Translations under genes and position numbers: made by a program
Origin: Apis mellifera
Lineage: Eukaryota; Arthropoda; Insecta; Hymenoptera; Apidae
NCBI RefSeq assembly: GCF_003254395.2
Contig: NC_037639.1
Coordinates: 744,001 to 808,000 of the forward strand
DNA length: 64,000 bases
Direction of reading: 5' to 3'
Part shown: positions 1 through 14,185 of the stretch, in pieces
Layout: each line of letters opens with the position of its first letter
Numbering within the stretch: position 1 is the first letter of the stretch
Notes under the pieces: model-generated
Database searches by the model: none
The model's input: only the letters and a program-made list of their open reading frames with translations
Told to the model about the DNA's origin: nothing

Positions 1-1084
1 TAATCGTTAAAAAAACTAATTATTAACAAATTCATTAGATAAAATAAAGAATATCTTTATGACTGTATTATTAAATTTTTATAACCAGTTAAAATTTTTA
101 ATTCGGAAATATCAAGAATATTAATTATACATATAAAGTAAGAATATGATATTCATATTAATCTATGAATATATGAATTAAAAATTTTTATCATTCTATT
201 AAAAATTATATTTTTTTTCTATTATGATAAATAAAAATTATACGCAAATAAAAGTGATAAAGTTTAAAAACTCTTTTTAGTATTGTATTTTAATTATTTA
301 ATTTAATTTTAGTTGTTGAAACATTATGAAAATGTTATATAATTTATTCAAAGTAATTGGATATTTATTCTTTTTATTTGAAAAATTCGAGTGCAAAATA
401 TGAAATAATTTTTGAAATAACAAGTAATTTAGGATTGTATATAAAAGTTTAAATGGAAACTCTTTATATGTATAATTATTTTTATAACTACATTTTATAA
501 GTTTTTATATTTTTGTATTATAATATAATTAATAATAATATAGTTTGATATAATTCAATGTTAGATTTATCAATATTATTATTTTAATATTACATTTTTA
601 TTCTATAGGTTGAAATAATTTAAATATAATAATCTGTTTTTGTACATAATATAACTCAACTATTATGTATAACTTTTTTGACGTTTATAAAATATATCGA
701 TTATCAATATTTCAGTAATATAGAGCAGTGAAAGTATTAGTTTTCTCTTATTCATGAATTTCACTTTCTTATAATATTAATTTTTAAATTTAAAAATTGT
801 ATTTTTCCTCTTTCTCATATTTGTTTATTTTAATAAAATAAACAAATATTATTGTTTAATAACATACAAAAATATATCATTTTATTAAAAAAATTTTATA
901 TTTTCATTAATAAATTTTCTATGTATAATATCTCTCTCTCTTATCTGAAAAGAATATTTTATATTTATTATTCTTTAAATTAATTCTAAATATATCAAAT
1001 AGGTACTTCAAAAACATTTTTAATTGTTGTTAATAATGAGGATAGCATACAAGATATTTTTTTATTAAGGCTTTGTTATTAAAT
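1..1084. other. AT-rich gap, no gene seen
   Basis: Almost pure A/T sequence with homopolymer runs and scattered short inverted repeats. I found no open frame, RNA gene or repeat copy that stands out. Confidence 0.6.
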
Positions 1085-1310
1085 AAAATCAATTCAATTA
1101 TTGTAATGTTTATTTTTATGAGCTATGATACAGAAGTCAACACGGTAAGCGAATGCAACGTGTCTTCATGGAAGAAGAAAATCTCGCAGGTCTGTGATTT
1201 CCGCTTGGCAACAGCGCACCGGTTGTTCGTGCTGCCTCGCTGGATCGAGCCAGTGGCGTAATCAGGAGAGGGGAACATACGGTTGCTCAGTTCTCTTCTC
1301 GAGTATTCGT
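1085..1310. other. GC-richer island 1, unknown function
   Basis: Base composition jumps from AT-rich to roughly balanced for about 200 bp, with several CpGs and a GGATCGAGCC-type core. A short frame is open on the plus strand to 1261, but its upstream half lies in ordinary AT-rich DNA. The sequence contains splice-donor-like strings (CGGTAAGC near 1143, CGCAGGTCTG near 1187). It could be a regulatory element or a non-coding exon. I do not recognise it. Confidence 0.35.
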
Positions 1311-1825
1311 AAAAAAATACTCCTAGCAGATGAACAAGAATTTCTTTTCAATGGTACGATCTTTTTAATTTGAGTAAAATGTTCATTATTACATAAAATC
1401 GAAAAATTAATATATAAAAATATATATTAAAATTATATATTTTTTATTATAGATTGACATTGAGATATATACTAATTAATTTAAATCATTATATAGTTTT
1501 ATATATTTTACATATATTTTAAATATTAATAAAACTTAATCTTATCAATTATAAATGTTTTAAAATGTTTTATTGGCATAAAAATCGATAAATATGGATT
1601 ATTAGACAGATAAGATAATAGCAGAATAATATAATTGCTAAAATATTTTAATTATTTTTTTAATTCGCTTTTAAGATATCAAATGATTTAATTATAAAAT
1701 TTTCAAAATATTATATTTTCGAAATTAGTATTCTCTTATTCTTATTATATTTTAGCTAATATTATTTCCTATTCGTGCATTACAGATTATTTTAATTATA
1801 TCTGTTTCTTTATATATATTTACTT
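1311..1825. other. AT-rich gap, no gene seen
   Basis: A/T-dominated sequence with nothing recognisable between the first two islands. Confidence 0.6.
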
Positions 1826-2100
1826 CATGATGGTTACGCTACTGGGTCGAGTATCCTCCCCCTCTTTTCATCTTGCCCCCTTCTTGCAATATCAGTGGCT
1901 TTCACGCGTCTCTCTCACGGCAGTTTTAGTCTCTTTCTCTTTTCCCAACTCTCCCCTCTCTTCTTTCTCTTTCCTCTATGTTTGTCTCGCTTTACCCTCG
2001 TTTCCCTACGTCTCTGTTCAGCGGCTATTTTTCTCTGCTTGACAGAAATTCGGCAACGTTGTATGTACGACATACACTCGTGTATACGCACATGTAAAAA
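1826..2100 (+). other. Polypyrimidine-rich island
   Basis: The plus strand is strongly C+T-biased over about 200 bp (runs such as CTCTTTCTCTTTTCCC) and ends in a splice-acceptor-like TTCTCTGCTTGACAG near 2045. Such CT/GA tracts are common near arthropod promoters, where GAGA-type factors bind, and upstream of exons. Two overlapping short frames here reflect the lack of A-containing stop codons in C+T-rich DNA and are not called genes. Confidence 0.35.
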
Positions 2101-2484
2101 GTATCAGAAGATTATTAGATTTCGTTTGATAATAGGTAAGGGATTAAATTGAAATATTTTGTTAACTTAAAGAACTTGTTATGAATTCATAATAAAAGTT
2201 AGTTAATTAGAATTTCTCTATTTTATGAAAATAGACAATCTAATTTCGTACAGAAATTTTGTTATTTATATCTTTATATATGATATATGATTTTTCTGTA
2301 TTATATTACATATGTTATGATTGAGCAATATTATTCGTTTACTACGAAAAACATTGAAATCGAAAAAGTAATGCTTTAATAAATATTTAAATTAAAAAAT
2401 GGTTAATAAAATTTATTAAAATATCGTTACGTTTTAATTTTTTTTACTGATATTTCTATAATTTATATCAAGCTTCTGACTGAT
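2101..2484. other. AT-rich gap, no gene seen
   Basis: Ordinary AT-rich sequence separating two C+T-rich islands. Confidence 0.55.
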
Positions 2485-2870
2485 TTGTGGCTGGGTGATA
2501 TTTTTGAAAAAAAATTCACGGGGTTATTACGTTGCGTAACGGGCCTTAACCCTCAAGCGCTGGAAGCAGCGCAGGTCTGGGCCGTCTCACCGTTCCCCCT
2601 CTGTTTTTCCTCTTCTCTCTATGGTGCCCCACTCAACGTGACAGACCCTCCGATCCCCGACTCCGCTTGCCACTCTGCGCTTCAACGGAGCGTCCAACGA
2701 CTCGACGTTCCCTTCTGTCTCTAGTTTCCCCTTCAATTGTGAACCCAACTCCTATACAATTTTCCCATGCCTTCCCACGCTGCGCTCTCTATATGCGCGT
2801 AATACATATGCATATATACGTGTTGCGCACCGCATATAAAATACTTGCGTGTATGTTCAGTGAAATTGTT
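2485..2870 (+). promoter_or_regulatory. GC-richer island with promoter-like 3' end
   Basis: About 370 bp of much higher GC, C+T-biased on the plus strand and containing CpGs, ending in a TATA-like and initiator-like pair at 2835-2862. Frames of 79 and 106 codons overlap it, but they begin at non-ATG codons or run out into low-complexity A/T, so they do not look coding. A promoter plus leader is the most economical reading. No downstream gene is visible to confirm direction. Confidence 0.3.
2835..2862 (+). promoter_or_regulatory. Candidate core promoter: TATA box and initiator
   Basis: TATAAAA at 2835-2841 is followed by TTCAGTG at 2856-2862, an arthropod initiator (TCAGT) with its A at 2859. 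The TATA start is 24 bases upstream of that A, a few bases closer than the usual spacing near 30, which weakens the call. Confidence 0.25.
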
Positions 2871-5800
2871 TTTTTTTTTTTTTATCCTTTCCAATTTTTC
2901 TACAATTTCGAATTGTATTTGCACAATTATATTTATATTATCGATAAATATTATATCGCAATTTGTTTAAGTTTATTTTCATACTAGCAAAATAATAATT
3001 TAAGTATGTAATATTAAGTAATATGAGACGCTTAAGAATTTGCCCCCTGAAAAAGATGCGGGTCTATTGATTATTTCTAATAGAACTAGTATAATTGTAT
3101 GAGTAATAACACATGGTCGAAAATGTCACATTAAATAAGATTATATTGCATGTTGGTGACTATAGGAGGGGAAGATTTTTGTTATTGTGCCGTTCCAGGA
3201 GAAAAATTCCGGACAATAGATGAATGAAATAAATGGATTCGAATTTTGAATTATAATAATGAATTGGTTTTTTTAATGAAAAAAACAAGAATAACTATAT
3301 AATAGAATAATAGAAATAATAAAAATATATATTTAATAATAATATTTCAATATAATAATAATATTATATAATAATGCCCATAAAAAATTTATAATATTTA
3401 AATTTATAGTATATTAAATTTAAAAAAATAGTCACATTTGGAAAAAATTAATTGCAGACTTTACTGAATTTATTGTTCGTATAATATTATAAAAAAATTA
3501 TGTTACAGAAATAAATATATAATAATATATAATAATAATGCTATTTAAGTTTAAGTTTTCGATTTAATATTTATTGATATATTTATATAAATATAGCACA
3601 AGAATTCATCTCGTTCATAAAAACTAGTTTTGAAGTCTCAATTCTATGAACAGATTAGAGAACGAGGGTAAAATTCGTGGTCGATTCGATTGAAGTGAGC
3701 TATTGAATGAATAGGAAGTAGATATACACACATATACAAAGAACCGGTTTATTAGTAGCGTGAATGCATGATAAATCTGCGAATTTTCTCATTTTATTCA
3801 ATTTTTTCTTATTATTATTATCTAAAGCTACAAAATTAATTCGCAAAGATAATATTATCGAGTTGATTATATAACAAATCATTATATACAATACAATAAT
3901 TCCCGATAAAAAATATTCGATCATCGTTTAAAATAATTCTATTTTAAAATGCAATAACTTTTTTGGAAACATTGGATTAAAAACTTTTGAAAATTTCTCT
4001 TTTTTGAAAAGTTGAAAAAATGAGTTTATTAGGTGACATATACAAAAAATTTTGAAAAAATTGCAATTGATTGAAATCGCGAAGAAAATACTAAAAATCA
4101 CTTTTTTTTAAATAATTTATTTAAGTTTGTAATGAAAACAATACTTTTTGTAGATTTATATTATATAATTATATATATAATTATATGTACGTTGAAATTA
4201 TTTCATCAAGAAATAAATGATAGACATTGAAATATATAAAAATTGATAAATTAAGAATTATGAAATTCTTGTTACATAATTTATTAATTTTAATTTCTTT
4301 AGGATTGATTATTTAGAAAATAAAGAAGGAAAAATTATTTTTTATCAATTATCATATTTTTTCGAGAAGAAGAAATATATTGAGAACTTGAATTTGAAAT
4401 CTGTTTCGCTGAAAAGAAATTTATTTCTTAATTATTTAATAATTAATTAAAATGAATTCAATTCGAAATTTGGAATATAGATTGATAATAGATAATAGAC
4501 ATGTAAAACTAAAATAATGATGATTCAACTGAATTTAAAAATATTTTAATGGAAACAAAATTTTACTTTGAATAAAAAAATAGATAATTGCATATATTGA
4601 TATACATTATCAATTTAAAAATTGTTTGTATATTGTATTATAAAGAAATTTACTTAATTCGAAAATTTTGATTCTAATAAAAATTTGTATAAATAAAATA
4701 TAATTGCAATTTTTTTTAAAAGAAAATTTCTTTGAATAAAACAACTCCCAAATTTTTATTATTTTTTTATTTTTTGAATGTACTTTTTATTGAATTTAAA
4801 ATTTGAATATTTTATATTTTTTAAAATTTGCTGTATCTCATATCATAGCAAATTTTTTTATGAAAAATCTTTTTGAATGCATGAAATAAAATCTCAATTT
4901 TTCATCATTTTTGTAATTTTTTAAATAAATAATTTTGTTTTAGAAATATTTTTTTTATTTTTTTATAAGGTAAATAAAATCTGAAGATTTTATAATTTAA
5001 ATGTAAAGCTCATATTATTACGTATTACAAAATTATTATTTACAAAAACGAAAAAAAAATATTGTTAAAAATTTAATTGATTTCATCCCTTCAAAATGAT
5101 ACTAAAAAGAAATTGCTCTATATATAACTCATTATTTTCTATATATAAAATCTTTTTTGGTTTTGATAATAAATTGTTAATAGAGTTTGTTAATATAAAA
5201 TATGTGAAGATTATATTTTGTGTCTAAATAGATTAAATGTTCTCAATTGTATATCTTTTAATATTGTATATCTTTTAATATGCTTGAAATTGAAATAATG
5301 TGATGAAAATAACATAAAAAAGTTCATTATTATTTATTATTTATTATATTATTTATTTTATTTATTCTACTATTATTATTATTTGTGTTTTTTACAATTT
5401 CATTTTTTTTATTTTATTATTATTTTATTTTTGTTATTTGTATGAAATAATTATTAAATATAAAAATATTTTAGAATAAATATTTAAAAAAAATATTAAA
5501 AAATGAAAATTAATCATGCATGAAAATAAGTAATATGAATTAATATTTTTATAATACTTAACATAATCATTAGTTATTTAAAAAAACATAAAAATTCATA
5601 TTTTTATAATATTATTCCAAATTATTTTAAAATTTTTTATAATTAATTATTATTTTATCTAATTGTTCAATTATATTAAATAAAAATATATAACTATATT
5701 CTCAAACCTCATTAATAAATTTTTAAATTATATGAATAAATAATGCTATAATAGATATAATAAATATATAATTTATATACATAATATAAAATAAATTATT

Positions 5801-6399
5801 AAATGTAGTTAATTAACAAATGAAAATTAATGTTAATTTTATCTTTTATAAAAATGATTTTTGAAATTTAATGTTGATATACATATTTTGTATTTTAATA
5901 ATTTATTCATTGTCCATTAATTCATAATTTCTTTATTTGATTTAGAAGTGTAGTCATACGTGTACACTAAAAAAAAATATTCAGCAGATAATTACTTATT
6001 TTATATTTACTTAAAATATACATATATAATAATATCTATCTGAAGCTCTCAAGCTACACATAATACATAAAACATCAAAATCATTTTTATTTTATATATA
6101 TTTATATATATATATATAGTTTATAAATTAGCGTCAATTTATAAATAATAATAATTTGCACCATAGATTTATTAATCTATACATGTGTAAATATATGTAT
6201 AATATACACACACAGTTTGTTTTATTAAATATTTCTATATGTATAATAATTTTGTTACAATAAAACAAATAGCATTTAAATGATATAAATTTATAATAAG
6301 AAATTTACATTATTGATATAATTCATTTATTATAAAAAGTTTAATGTTATATGATAATAATAGTAATAATAAAGTATTAATGATAACAATGAAATTTCT
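2871..6399. other. AT-rich gap with two slightly more complex patches
   Basis: Mostly A/T low complexity. Patches at 3010-3240 and 3600-3790 are less biased but have no sustained open frame or recognisable RNA. A short (TA)n tract lies near 6095-6117. Nothing here can be assigned. Confidence 0.55.
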
Positions 6400-6850
6400 T
6401 GAGACCAATGAATTTTTTTGACATCGAATGTTACATTGACGTTGCCGATTCCAGTTTCATCACAATCGAAACTTGATGCAAAACTGAAAACAAGTACTTG
6501 AAAGGATAGATCTCTGATATCTGCATACTTGTCGTGCGAGCAATATTATATTTAAACTGATTGTATTACATTGCAACTTCGAATTACCGACATATATCTG
6601 CATAATGATCGTATCGGTATAGCGTTAATTTATCGTTACAACATAGAAGTAACTTATTTTACATAACACCCTATCAAATACAATCTCAACAATTTTAAAT
6701 ATTTTCAGAACAACTTATCGGTTAAAAGAAAGAAACACTTCTTGTCCGTAATATCTATCGATCAACCAAGTTGGCAAACGAAAAATCATTTAATGCATAA
6801 CTTTCTAAAGTTTTACGAGACCTAGTTAGAAAACGATAATTTTTCGCGGC
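6400..6850. other. Moderately complex non-coding segment
   Basis: GC rises modestly for about 400 bp with many non-repetitive words and some CpGs, but stop codons occur in all frames. It may be conserved non-coding DNA. No identity is claimed. Confidence 0.3.
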
Positions 6851-7013
6851 TCAATTATTTTTAATGCGTATTTTAAAAAGAAATGCCATTCGAATAAGAA
6901 ATATCGCTTTTATATTTTTAATTATTAAAATCTTATCTTTTTTATCTAGAATTTAGATTTTATTTTTTAAGTAATATATTTTATACGAATATATTACTAC
7001 AATATATTACTAT

Positions 7014-7094
7014 TTGTTCCAGACTATCAATGCAAACTAGGGCGTAATATACTTGGACTTGTTCCACTCTTCAGATTATCATTCAAACTAGGGC
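7014..7094 (+). repeat. Short imperfect direct duplication
   Basis: Two related segments occur 45 bp apart: 7014-7043 and 7059-7094. Both begin TTGTTCC and end AAACTAGGGC, with AGACTATCA in the first matching AGATTATCA in the second. It is a local duplication of about 30-36 bp with small changes. Confidence 0.55.
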
Positions 7095-7320
7095 TCTCGC
7101 TATATCTCGAATCTATGGGTACCAGAATTTGATGATTATTTAATGGATGTTTGAATCTATTCGAGTACTCATTCGAAGAGTTGAATATACTTGAATATTC
7201 ATATATTTATTTTTTCTATCCGTATACTAAAAAATATTCATTTATTATTCGATCTTGACTTCGAAATTTGAATATTTGGATTTGTGTCATTTTTTATTTG
7301 TTATTCAAATATAGAGTATT

Positions 7321-10300
7321 TATATGCATCGATTCAAGTGATGGATTCAAGATCACACAATGCTGAAATATTACTGTATTTCATATTGAGATTCATAGAT
7401 TTCAAAAATGATAAATTAAAAACGTTTGTTTTTATCTATTAATTTATTTTATTCATACATACAATATATATACTTTTTCAATCAATTTCCAATTATATAA
7501 CAAATTTAAAATTTTTTAAATAAATTATTTGTTTTCAAAATGTATATTTATAGTAATTTATTTCAAAAAATTAAAATTTTGATTTCTCTTTAAAAAAAAA
7601 AGATATTTCGATCAATTTATATAATATACAATAATAATATTTTTAAAATAATGAAGTTTCTTAAATGTAATTATCAATGTATTCACATCATTATACGTAT
7701 ATAATTTAAAAATATAAACATATAAATTATAAATGTATCGTCGATCATAGAATATCTAAACATCAGAGTAGCAAGATTTTAGATATCAATATTCTATCAA
7801 TTGTATACTGCTCATATGTTGTCAATGAAATAATTATTCATTGATAATTTATTGTTCATTTACGTGTAGATAACAAATAATCAATAAAATATCAATAGAT
7901 ATAATCAATAAAATTTATCAATATTTATAGATCTTTTTATGTTATTATCAATGAAATGTTTATTCATCAGAAATAAAATAATTTTTTATTAACCATGTGA
8001 AACAACATGATATATGAAATTCACTCTTATTATTTCTTAATTATAAATTATTGCTTCTTTTTGCATTTAATATTTTTTTCTTATATTTCTATTATTTTCA
8101 TCGTCATTGAGTAATAAAATTCTCATAAATTCTTATAAACTTATATAATAAACTTATATAATAAATTTATATTTTTATATATTTATAATCTTTTAATATA
8201 TTACCTTGAATCAATCTTTATTATTAGAATTATTTTGAATATATTAATTTTATTATTTTTTTATAAAAGGAATGAATGTATAATTATTTATATATTATAT
8301 TTATTATATTTTATAATTATATAATTTTATATTATATAAATTATATATATTTTGACTATAATATCTATAAAAAATCTGTAAATATCTATAAATATATCTT
8401 ATAAAGAAATAAAATATAAAGAAATGAATATTTACTTAAATTATATGCATAATAATTAATATAATAATAATATGAATACATATATATAAATATGTAGATT
8501 TGATAGATTAGTTAAATTTTATTAGTTGTAAGTTTGAGATTCAATTGCACTTACAATTAGTTAAATTCTCAGTGAGCAAAGTGGTATCTGGCTTTTTTTC
8601 AAGAATTGATTTCAGTATATTTTGAAAAAAATATATATAACTAGAAAAAATGATAATGAAATAAAAGAATAAAATGATATTTTATTTTAATATATAAGAA
8701 AATAAGAAATTATAATATTATATTGAGAAATAAATTTTCATTTTTTAAGAAGTACTAAAAATTTGAGATTTCTTCTTTTTTCATATTTTTTTTTAAATAT
8801 TTATTTTTTGCAAATATACAAATAATCATATTAATATTTAAAAAAATACAAAAGATAAATGATTTTATGAAATTTTTTTTATATATATATGTTTTGTTTA
8901 CTGATGAATTAAACTTTTGAATTGCTTTTTGTATGAAATAAATATCTATTATATATATAATAATTTTTTGTTTTGTATTAAATTTACAACTATATTAATT
9001 TCAAAAGTTAATTTTATTGCATTATGAATTAATGTTATTCTTTTTTTTTTCAATAATAATATATTATTAAAATATTTAAAACATCACATGATACAAAAAT
9101 CAAATTAAATTCACATGATACATAAAAGTCTTTCTATAATCGATAATTTAAGTTTATCTTATAATTTGCTTTCTTTTATTATTTCTTTTTTTGATTTTTT
9201 TTTTTTTTTTTTTTTTTCATTTAGACAGCTGATACTCAGATAAGATATAATATTATTAATTATAATATTATATAACGTTATTGAGATAAACATTAAGATA
9301 TCGCAACAAAAAAATAATAAAACTTGTGATTTATATTATATAATTAAAAATTACAAGGTTTTTTTTTTTAAATTATTAACGTATCCTTTTATAATTTTAA
9401 AATATTTTAGAAAGTGCGTAATTTTTATGTATAATGTATCAGATAAAACTTAAGCCTTGAATATAAATATATTCTTATTATTGTTTTTATTTCGATAACT
9501 TATATACATATTTGTATTATCTTTTAATTATGTGTGCTTATCATGTTATTAATTGCATCTTTTTCTTTACAATTGTTTGTATTCTTTTTTGTCACTTCTA
9601 TTTATAGATTATAGAAGACTTTATGTTTGTTTATGACATTATTTACGAAAAACGTTCTTTCTTTAAATATTTAAAAACTTTTAAATGTTAAAAAATGTTG
9701 AAATTAAATTTTAATAAATTAAAAGCTTACAAACATTTTTAATTTTTTTTTTTAAATTTCGATATATATCTCAATATAATATTTTAATATTCTATATAGA
9801 GTAATTAAAAAAATATACGTTTCAGGAAGTAAATATTCATATTAAAATATATAAATAACATCATGTTTTATATTTTACTTTTTGAATTTTACATGAAAAA
9901 ACTGTCCAAAGTGTTCAAAGTGTTTCACTTTATGTTTCAACAAAAATTATTGTTATTAATATTGTTATTACGTAATATATTAAAAGAAGATCATCATATA
10001 TTGTAAGTTGAGATCAGATACTAATAAAAAAATAAATGATTTATTTTAAATTTTGGATTATTTCGTGTAATAAAGAGAAATTCAAATAGAAAAACATTTT
10101 AATATTTTTTATTTATAAAACATAAATAATAATCAACAATAATAAATTAATAAATGATGTTTTATTATTTATTTTTAACAAAAAATAAATATCATTGTTT
10201 TGATATTTTGATATAAATAGGAACATAAGATTCATATTTGAAAAATTCAACAAAAATTGAAAGATTTAGTAATTCAATAACTATTGCATGAAAAAATATT

Positions 10301-10930
10301 CTTTCAATTAATTCTTTTTTTTAAATTTGAATCAAAACAATAATTTTGTAAATAATTTTTTGTTTAATTTTCTTATTAAAATTATTACAAATGAATTTCG
10401 CATTTGATTTGTTTCTGTCACTTTGATAATTTTTCAGATTTTTCAAATTCCTTCCGATTAAGTTCGCTCAACATTGTTGCATTCCTATGTTAATGATTTC
10501 AATGATTAATTGATTACTATAGAAATATCAACGATATAAAACTTGAAAACATCAAATATAATCGAGTCTAGAATTTTTCTCACTCATCGAGTTAGATTTT
10601 CAAAAGTATTTTAGGATTCAACAATTTTAATATTTTCAAGAATAATAATTTAAATTTCGGAAAACTTCAATTTCAAAAATAATTTTATTAAATATGTCTG
10701 TGCTTTTTTGGTTTTTGGCTTTCGTTTGTTACATTTATATAAAGATTTTTTTTTTCTCTAAATAAAGTATTTATTTTATTCAAATGCTATTTTCAATAAT
10801 ATTTCAATAATTATAAGAAAAATTAAAAAGTTTTTAACTATAATATTTTTCATAAGAATATTTTTACCGTATTTGGTAATTAAAAACCAGGAAATTAAAA
10901 AATAAAAGGAATATTTTTTTAAACAATTCT
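7321..10930. other. Long AT-rich gap
   Basis: About 3.6 kb of AT-rich DNA without a supported gene. It includes a 23-base T run at 9195-9217, several other T runs of 8-10 bases and many A/T inverted repeats. The only slightly richer patch is near 10430-10630. Confidence 0.6.
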
Positions 10931-11290
10931 AAACGCGTATTTTACAAACCCTTAAGTACAGAATATCCTTAAAGAAAGGGCGATAAAAGAAGTTCTCTTG
11001 ACCTCGCAATTTGACCTCGTTTCTCTACGCCGCTTCTCATCTTGTGGGACGGCCTCGTTCTCTGTTTTTTTTCGTTTCCTGTTCAAACCAAAAAAAAAAA
11101 AAAAAAAAAAAAAGAAAAAGAAAAAAGAGAAAAAATTTAGTCAGTCGATTTTCTCCCTTTTCAAGACGTTGTGGGTTTTAAGCTCTTAAAGCGATGCAAA
11201 CGGAAGCCATTCAGAGACGATCGAAGCCTGACTCGCATTTAAAACATATTAGTGGGTTTGTCTGTTATCTGACTGGTTTTAATGCTAACC
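10931..11290 (+). other. GC-richer island interrupted by a 24-base A run
   Basis: A 110-bp GC-rich segment (about 10990-11085) runs directly into 24 consecutive A residues (11090-11113) and then A-rich DNA. A second GC-richer stretch follows to about 11265. A GC-rich body ending in poly-A resembles a short retrocopy, but I see no convincing target-site duplication or parent gene. A promoter-like island with an expanded A tract is equally possible. Confidence 0.3.
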
Positions 11291-13960
11291 AAATATACTA
11301 ACATAAATTAGCAAGTTATGAGTATTAAATGTATAATAAATATTTAATTAATATAAATCATAATATAAATCAATAAAATTGTGAGATTAAGATTTTTTTT
11401 ATCGATTATTTTTTAGTAGTATATAAAGTAAAATTTTGATATTATCGAGAAATAAAAATTTGACATAATTGCTCGAATAATCGAACAACTTTTTTTTATT
11501 AAAAATATAATTTATTGTGAAATATATTATAAAAATTTTTCAGTTAATATTTCTTTTTTTTTTTAATAATTGCATATACTGCATATAATACTAATAATCA
11601 AAATTCTGATAATCCATTAATAAGAATTGCAATAATCGAAATTCTATGTTTTTTTAAAGAAGATATGTGCATTATGAGAAATAGCATGTGTATTATTTTT
11701 CTTATGAAAACGAACACTTTTTTTTTTTATATGATTCAAAATACTATGTTTTTGCTCCACGAAGAAAAGCATATTTATACGATTTTTTACGAAATGTAGT
11801 ATGCCATTATCTTTTGCCACGAAAACTAATACTTTTCGTTCCTGCAAAAAGCACGTTTTGCTTATAGTGAAAAAAAAAATATATTCGGAGTATTATCTAC
11901 TAAATTAATGTCTTGTCAGTGAAATTGATATTTTTTTAGGTTTTTTTTCTTTGTTTTTCGTAGTTAAATGATGAAATGATTTTTTTTTTTATGTTTTTAT
12001 CTATATTAATTTTTGTATAATTTTATATAATCTGAATCATTTCATGTTATTTGAAAGAATAGATGAAATGTATTCTTTCTTTTGAACAATAAAAATAAGT
12101 CAATTTTTCTTTAAAGTAAATTATGTTGATATAATGTAAATTTGTGATTTATTTCATCAACGAGAAATATATTTATTATTTATTTATGTGATAATTAAAT
12201 GAAATATTATATATATTCATAAAAATATTATCAATGGATAAATGAAGTTTATTTAATAGAGATGGATATTTTATTCTAATTTTATTAGAACATTAACATT
12301 GCCTACTATTCTATTTTCATAAAATGATTGTATTTTCTTTTTTTTTTAAATAAAAAAAGATAAAATTGTGACATTAAAAATGTTCATATTATTTTTTAAT
12401 GATAAATATTTTGTTTTATTCCTCATTTCATTTATATGATATATGTTTTTAGATATATTTATTTCTAGATATATTTTCTAGAATATAGGAAGATTAATAA
12501 ATTTCATGAATATTGTATGTCACATGAATTATTAGATATTCAATTTCTGTTTTGAAGTGAATTGATTTAATATAAATATATGTTACATATATGTAAATAT
12601 ATATCTAAATAATCTTTGAATTACATATCAGAGATATATATCAGAGATAACATAATTAAAAATTTATTTATAATTTTTTGACTTTTTAAAAAAATTATTA
12701 AAAAATAGTCCAATTTCCTTATTTTTGTTTAGATAAAATTTGCTTAGAATTCTTGAATATTATATTATTTGAATTAATTGTCAATTTAAAAACAAAGAAA
12801 ATAAAATTATAAAATCATAAAACTATAAAATATTTTCATAATTAATTTAATAATAAGATTAATAAAACATATATTTTTTTATGCAAATCTATTCTTTGTT
12901 GTTGTTATAGATTCAACCTGTTTCATCAAAAAAAAAAATTTATCAATTATTGTAAAAAATAAAATGAAAATATAGATTTTATAATTATTAGATTATGTTA
13001 TAAGAATAGAATACATATATTGTGTATATATATATTCTATTATTAAATCATAACATTCCATTACAACTAATTAAAATAATTGTTGTATGCTATACAATAA
13101 CAGAAATATTAATTTAATTGAATTTAAATTATCAATCTATATGTATCTTATTGTAATATTGATTTTGTGTATACATATTAATGTATAATATATACTTTCT
13201 TTATAAATTATTGTTTATATGTAGACATTATTGATTGATTAATATTTTAAAATGTATTTTTTATGAATATATATTATTTTGTTTTTAACGTATCTTTGAT
13301 TTGTAGTAAAATTTTCAGATTTTTTTTTATTTTTATTTATATGTATATATACATATATAATGAATTTGTAATAATCGAAAGTGTAAATATGAATAAAAAA
13401 TTAAAGCGATTATTTTTGCATAAAAATATTTATCTTTACATAATAATAATAAAAAATAAATTTCATCTAAAATTATTTCATGTTTACAAAACAATTTTTT
13501 TAGATTGTAATAATTTTTAATAATTAAATATTTATAATTTAATTTGTGTGAGAATTATTAGATTAAAATTATTATTCTAAAAAATCTATTAACAAATTAA
13601 TTTAAAATTCTTTTTAATGTAATTATTTCATGTTTAGTAATTGTTATTTTTAATTTAAACTTAATATATGTAAAAGGTAATTAATAATAAGAGAAATGTA
13701 TGCATGAACATTATAACAAATAATAATTTTATTTATCACGATATGTAATGTCTCTGTTTGTTTGTGTAATTTTTAATTAATTAGATTATTTATTAATAAA
13801 TATATCTATTATACAGAGTGTTAATATATTTGTGTTTTAATATATTTAATATAATTATAATATACATTTTTAGAGGACCAATTTTAATAAATTCAAAAAT
13901 CAATATATATATAATATCATAAATAATATCAGTAAATATATTTATTAAGTTATAAATAAT
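11291..13960. other. AT-rich gap, no gene seen
   Basis: About 2.7 kb of A/T low-complexity DNA. Frames of 67 and 85 codons occur but are A/T-composition artefacts rich in I, K, N, F and Y. Confidence 0.6.
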
Positions 13961-14185
13961 TGAAGTTTGTGTTAGATAAAGCAAGGAAACAGTGCAATGA
14001 TGATATGACAGAGACAAAATGATCTCATTTTTTTTTTCATCTTAATCTAATTTAAATTTCAATTAGTTATAATTGAATATAATGATAATAATAAGTTTAT
14101 TAATATTTTTTATTTACATTTTAATTAACTTTTTATCTCTAAGGAATTTTAAAATCGATTCTCCAAAGGATTTTAATATATAAAA
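13961..14185 (+). repeat. Dispersed repeat family, copy A
   Basis: This copy shares an ordered series of words with five other places in the window. It has GTGTTAGATAAAGCAAGG near 13970, GACAGAGACAAAATGATCTC near 14007, then CATCTTAATCTAATTTAAAT and AAATCGATTCTCCAAAGGAT. It aligns best with copy B at 57865, which has the same blocks in the same order. No coding frame or terminal repeats are visible, so it may be a SINE-like or MITE-like relic. Confidence 0.65.

Noticed and set aside
1827..2152. 71- and 85-codon overlapping ORFs
   Set aside because: Both lie in a C+T-rich tract where stop codons are rare, and they overlap in different frames with S/F/L-rich translations.
3961..4035. TTAGGTGACATATAC resembling a mariner-type terminal repeat
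   Set aside because: No matching inverted end, transposase remnant or TA duplication was found nearby.
13263..13520. 85-codon ORF and many similar ones in AT-rich gaps
   Set aside because: Composed almost entirely of A/T-coded residues (I, K, N, F, Y); composition noise.
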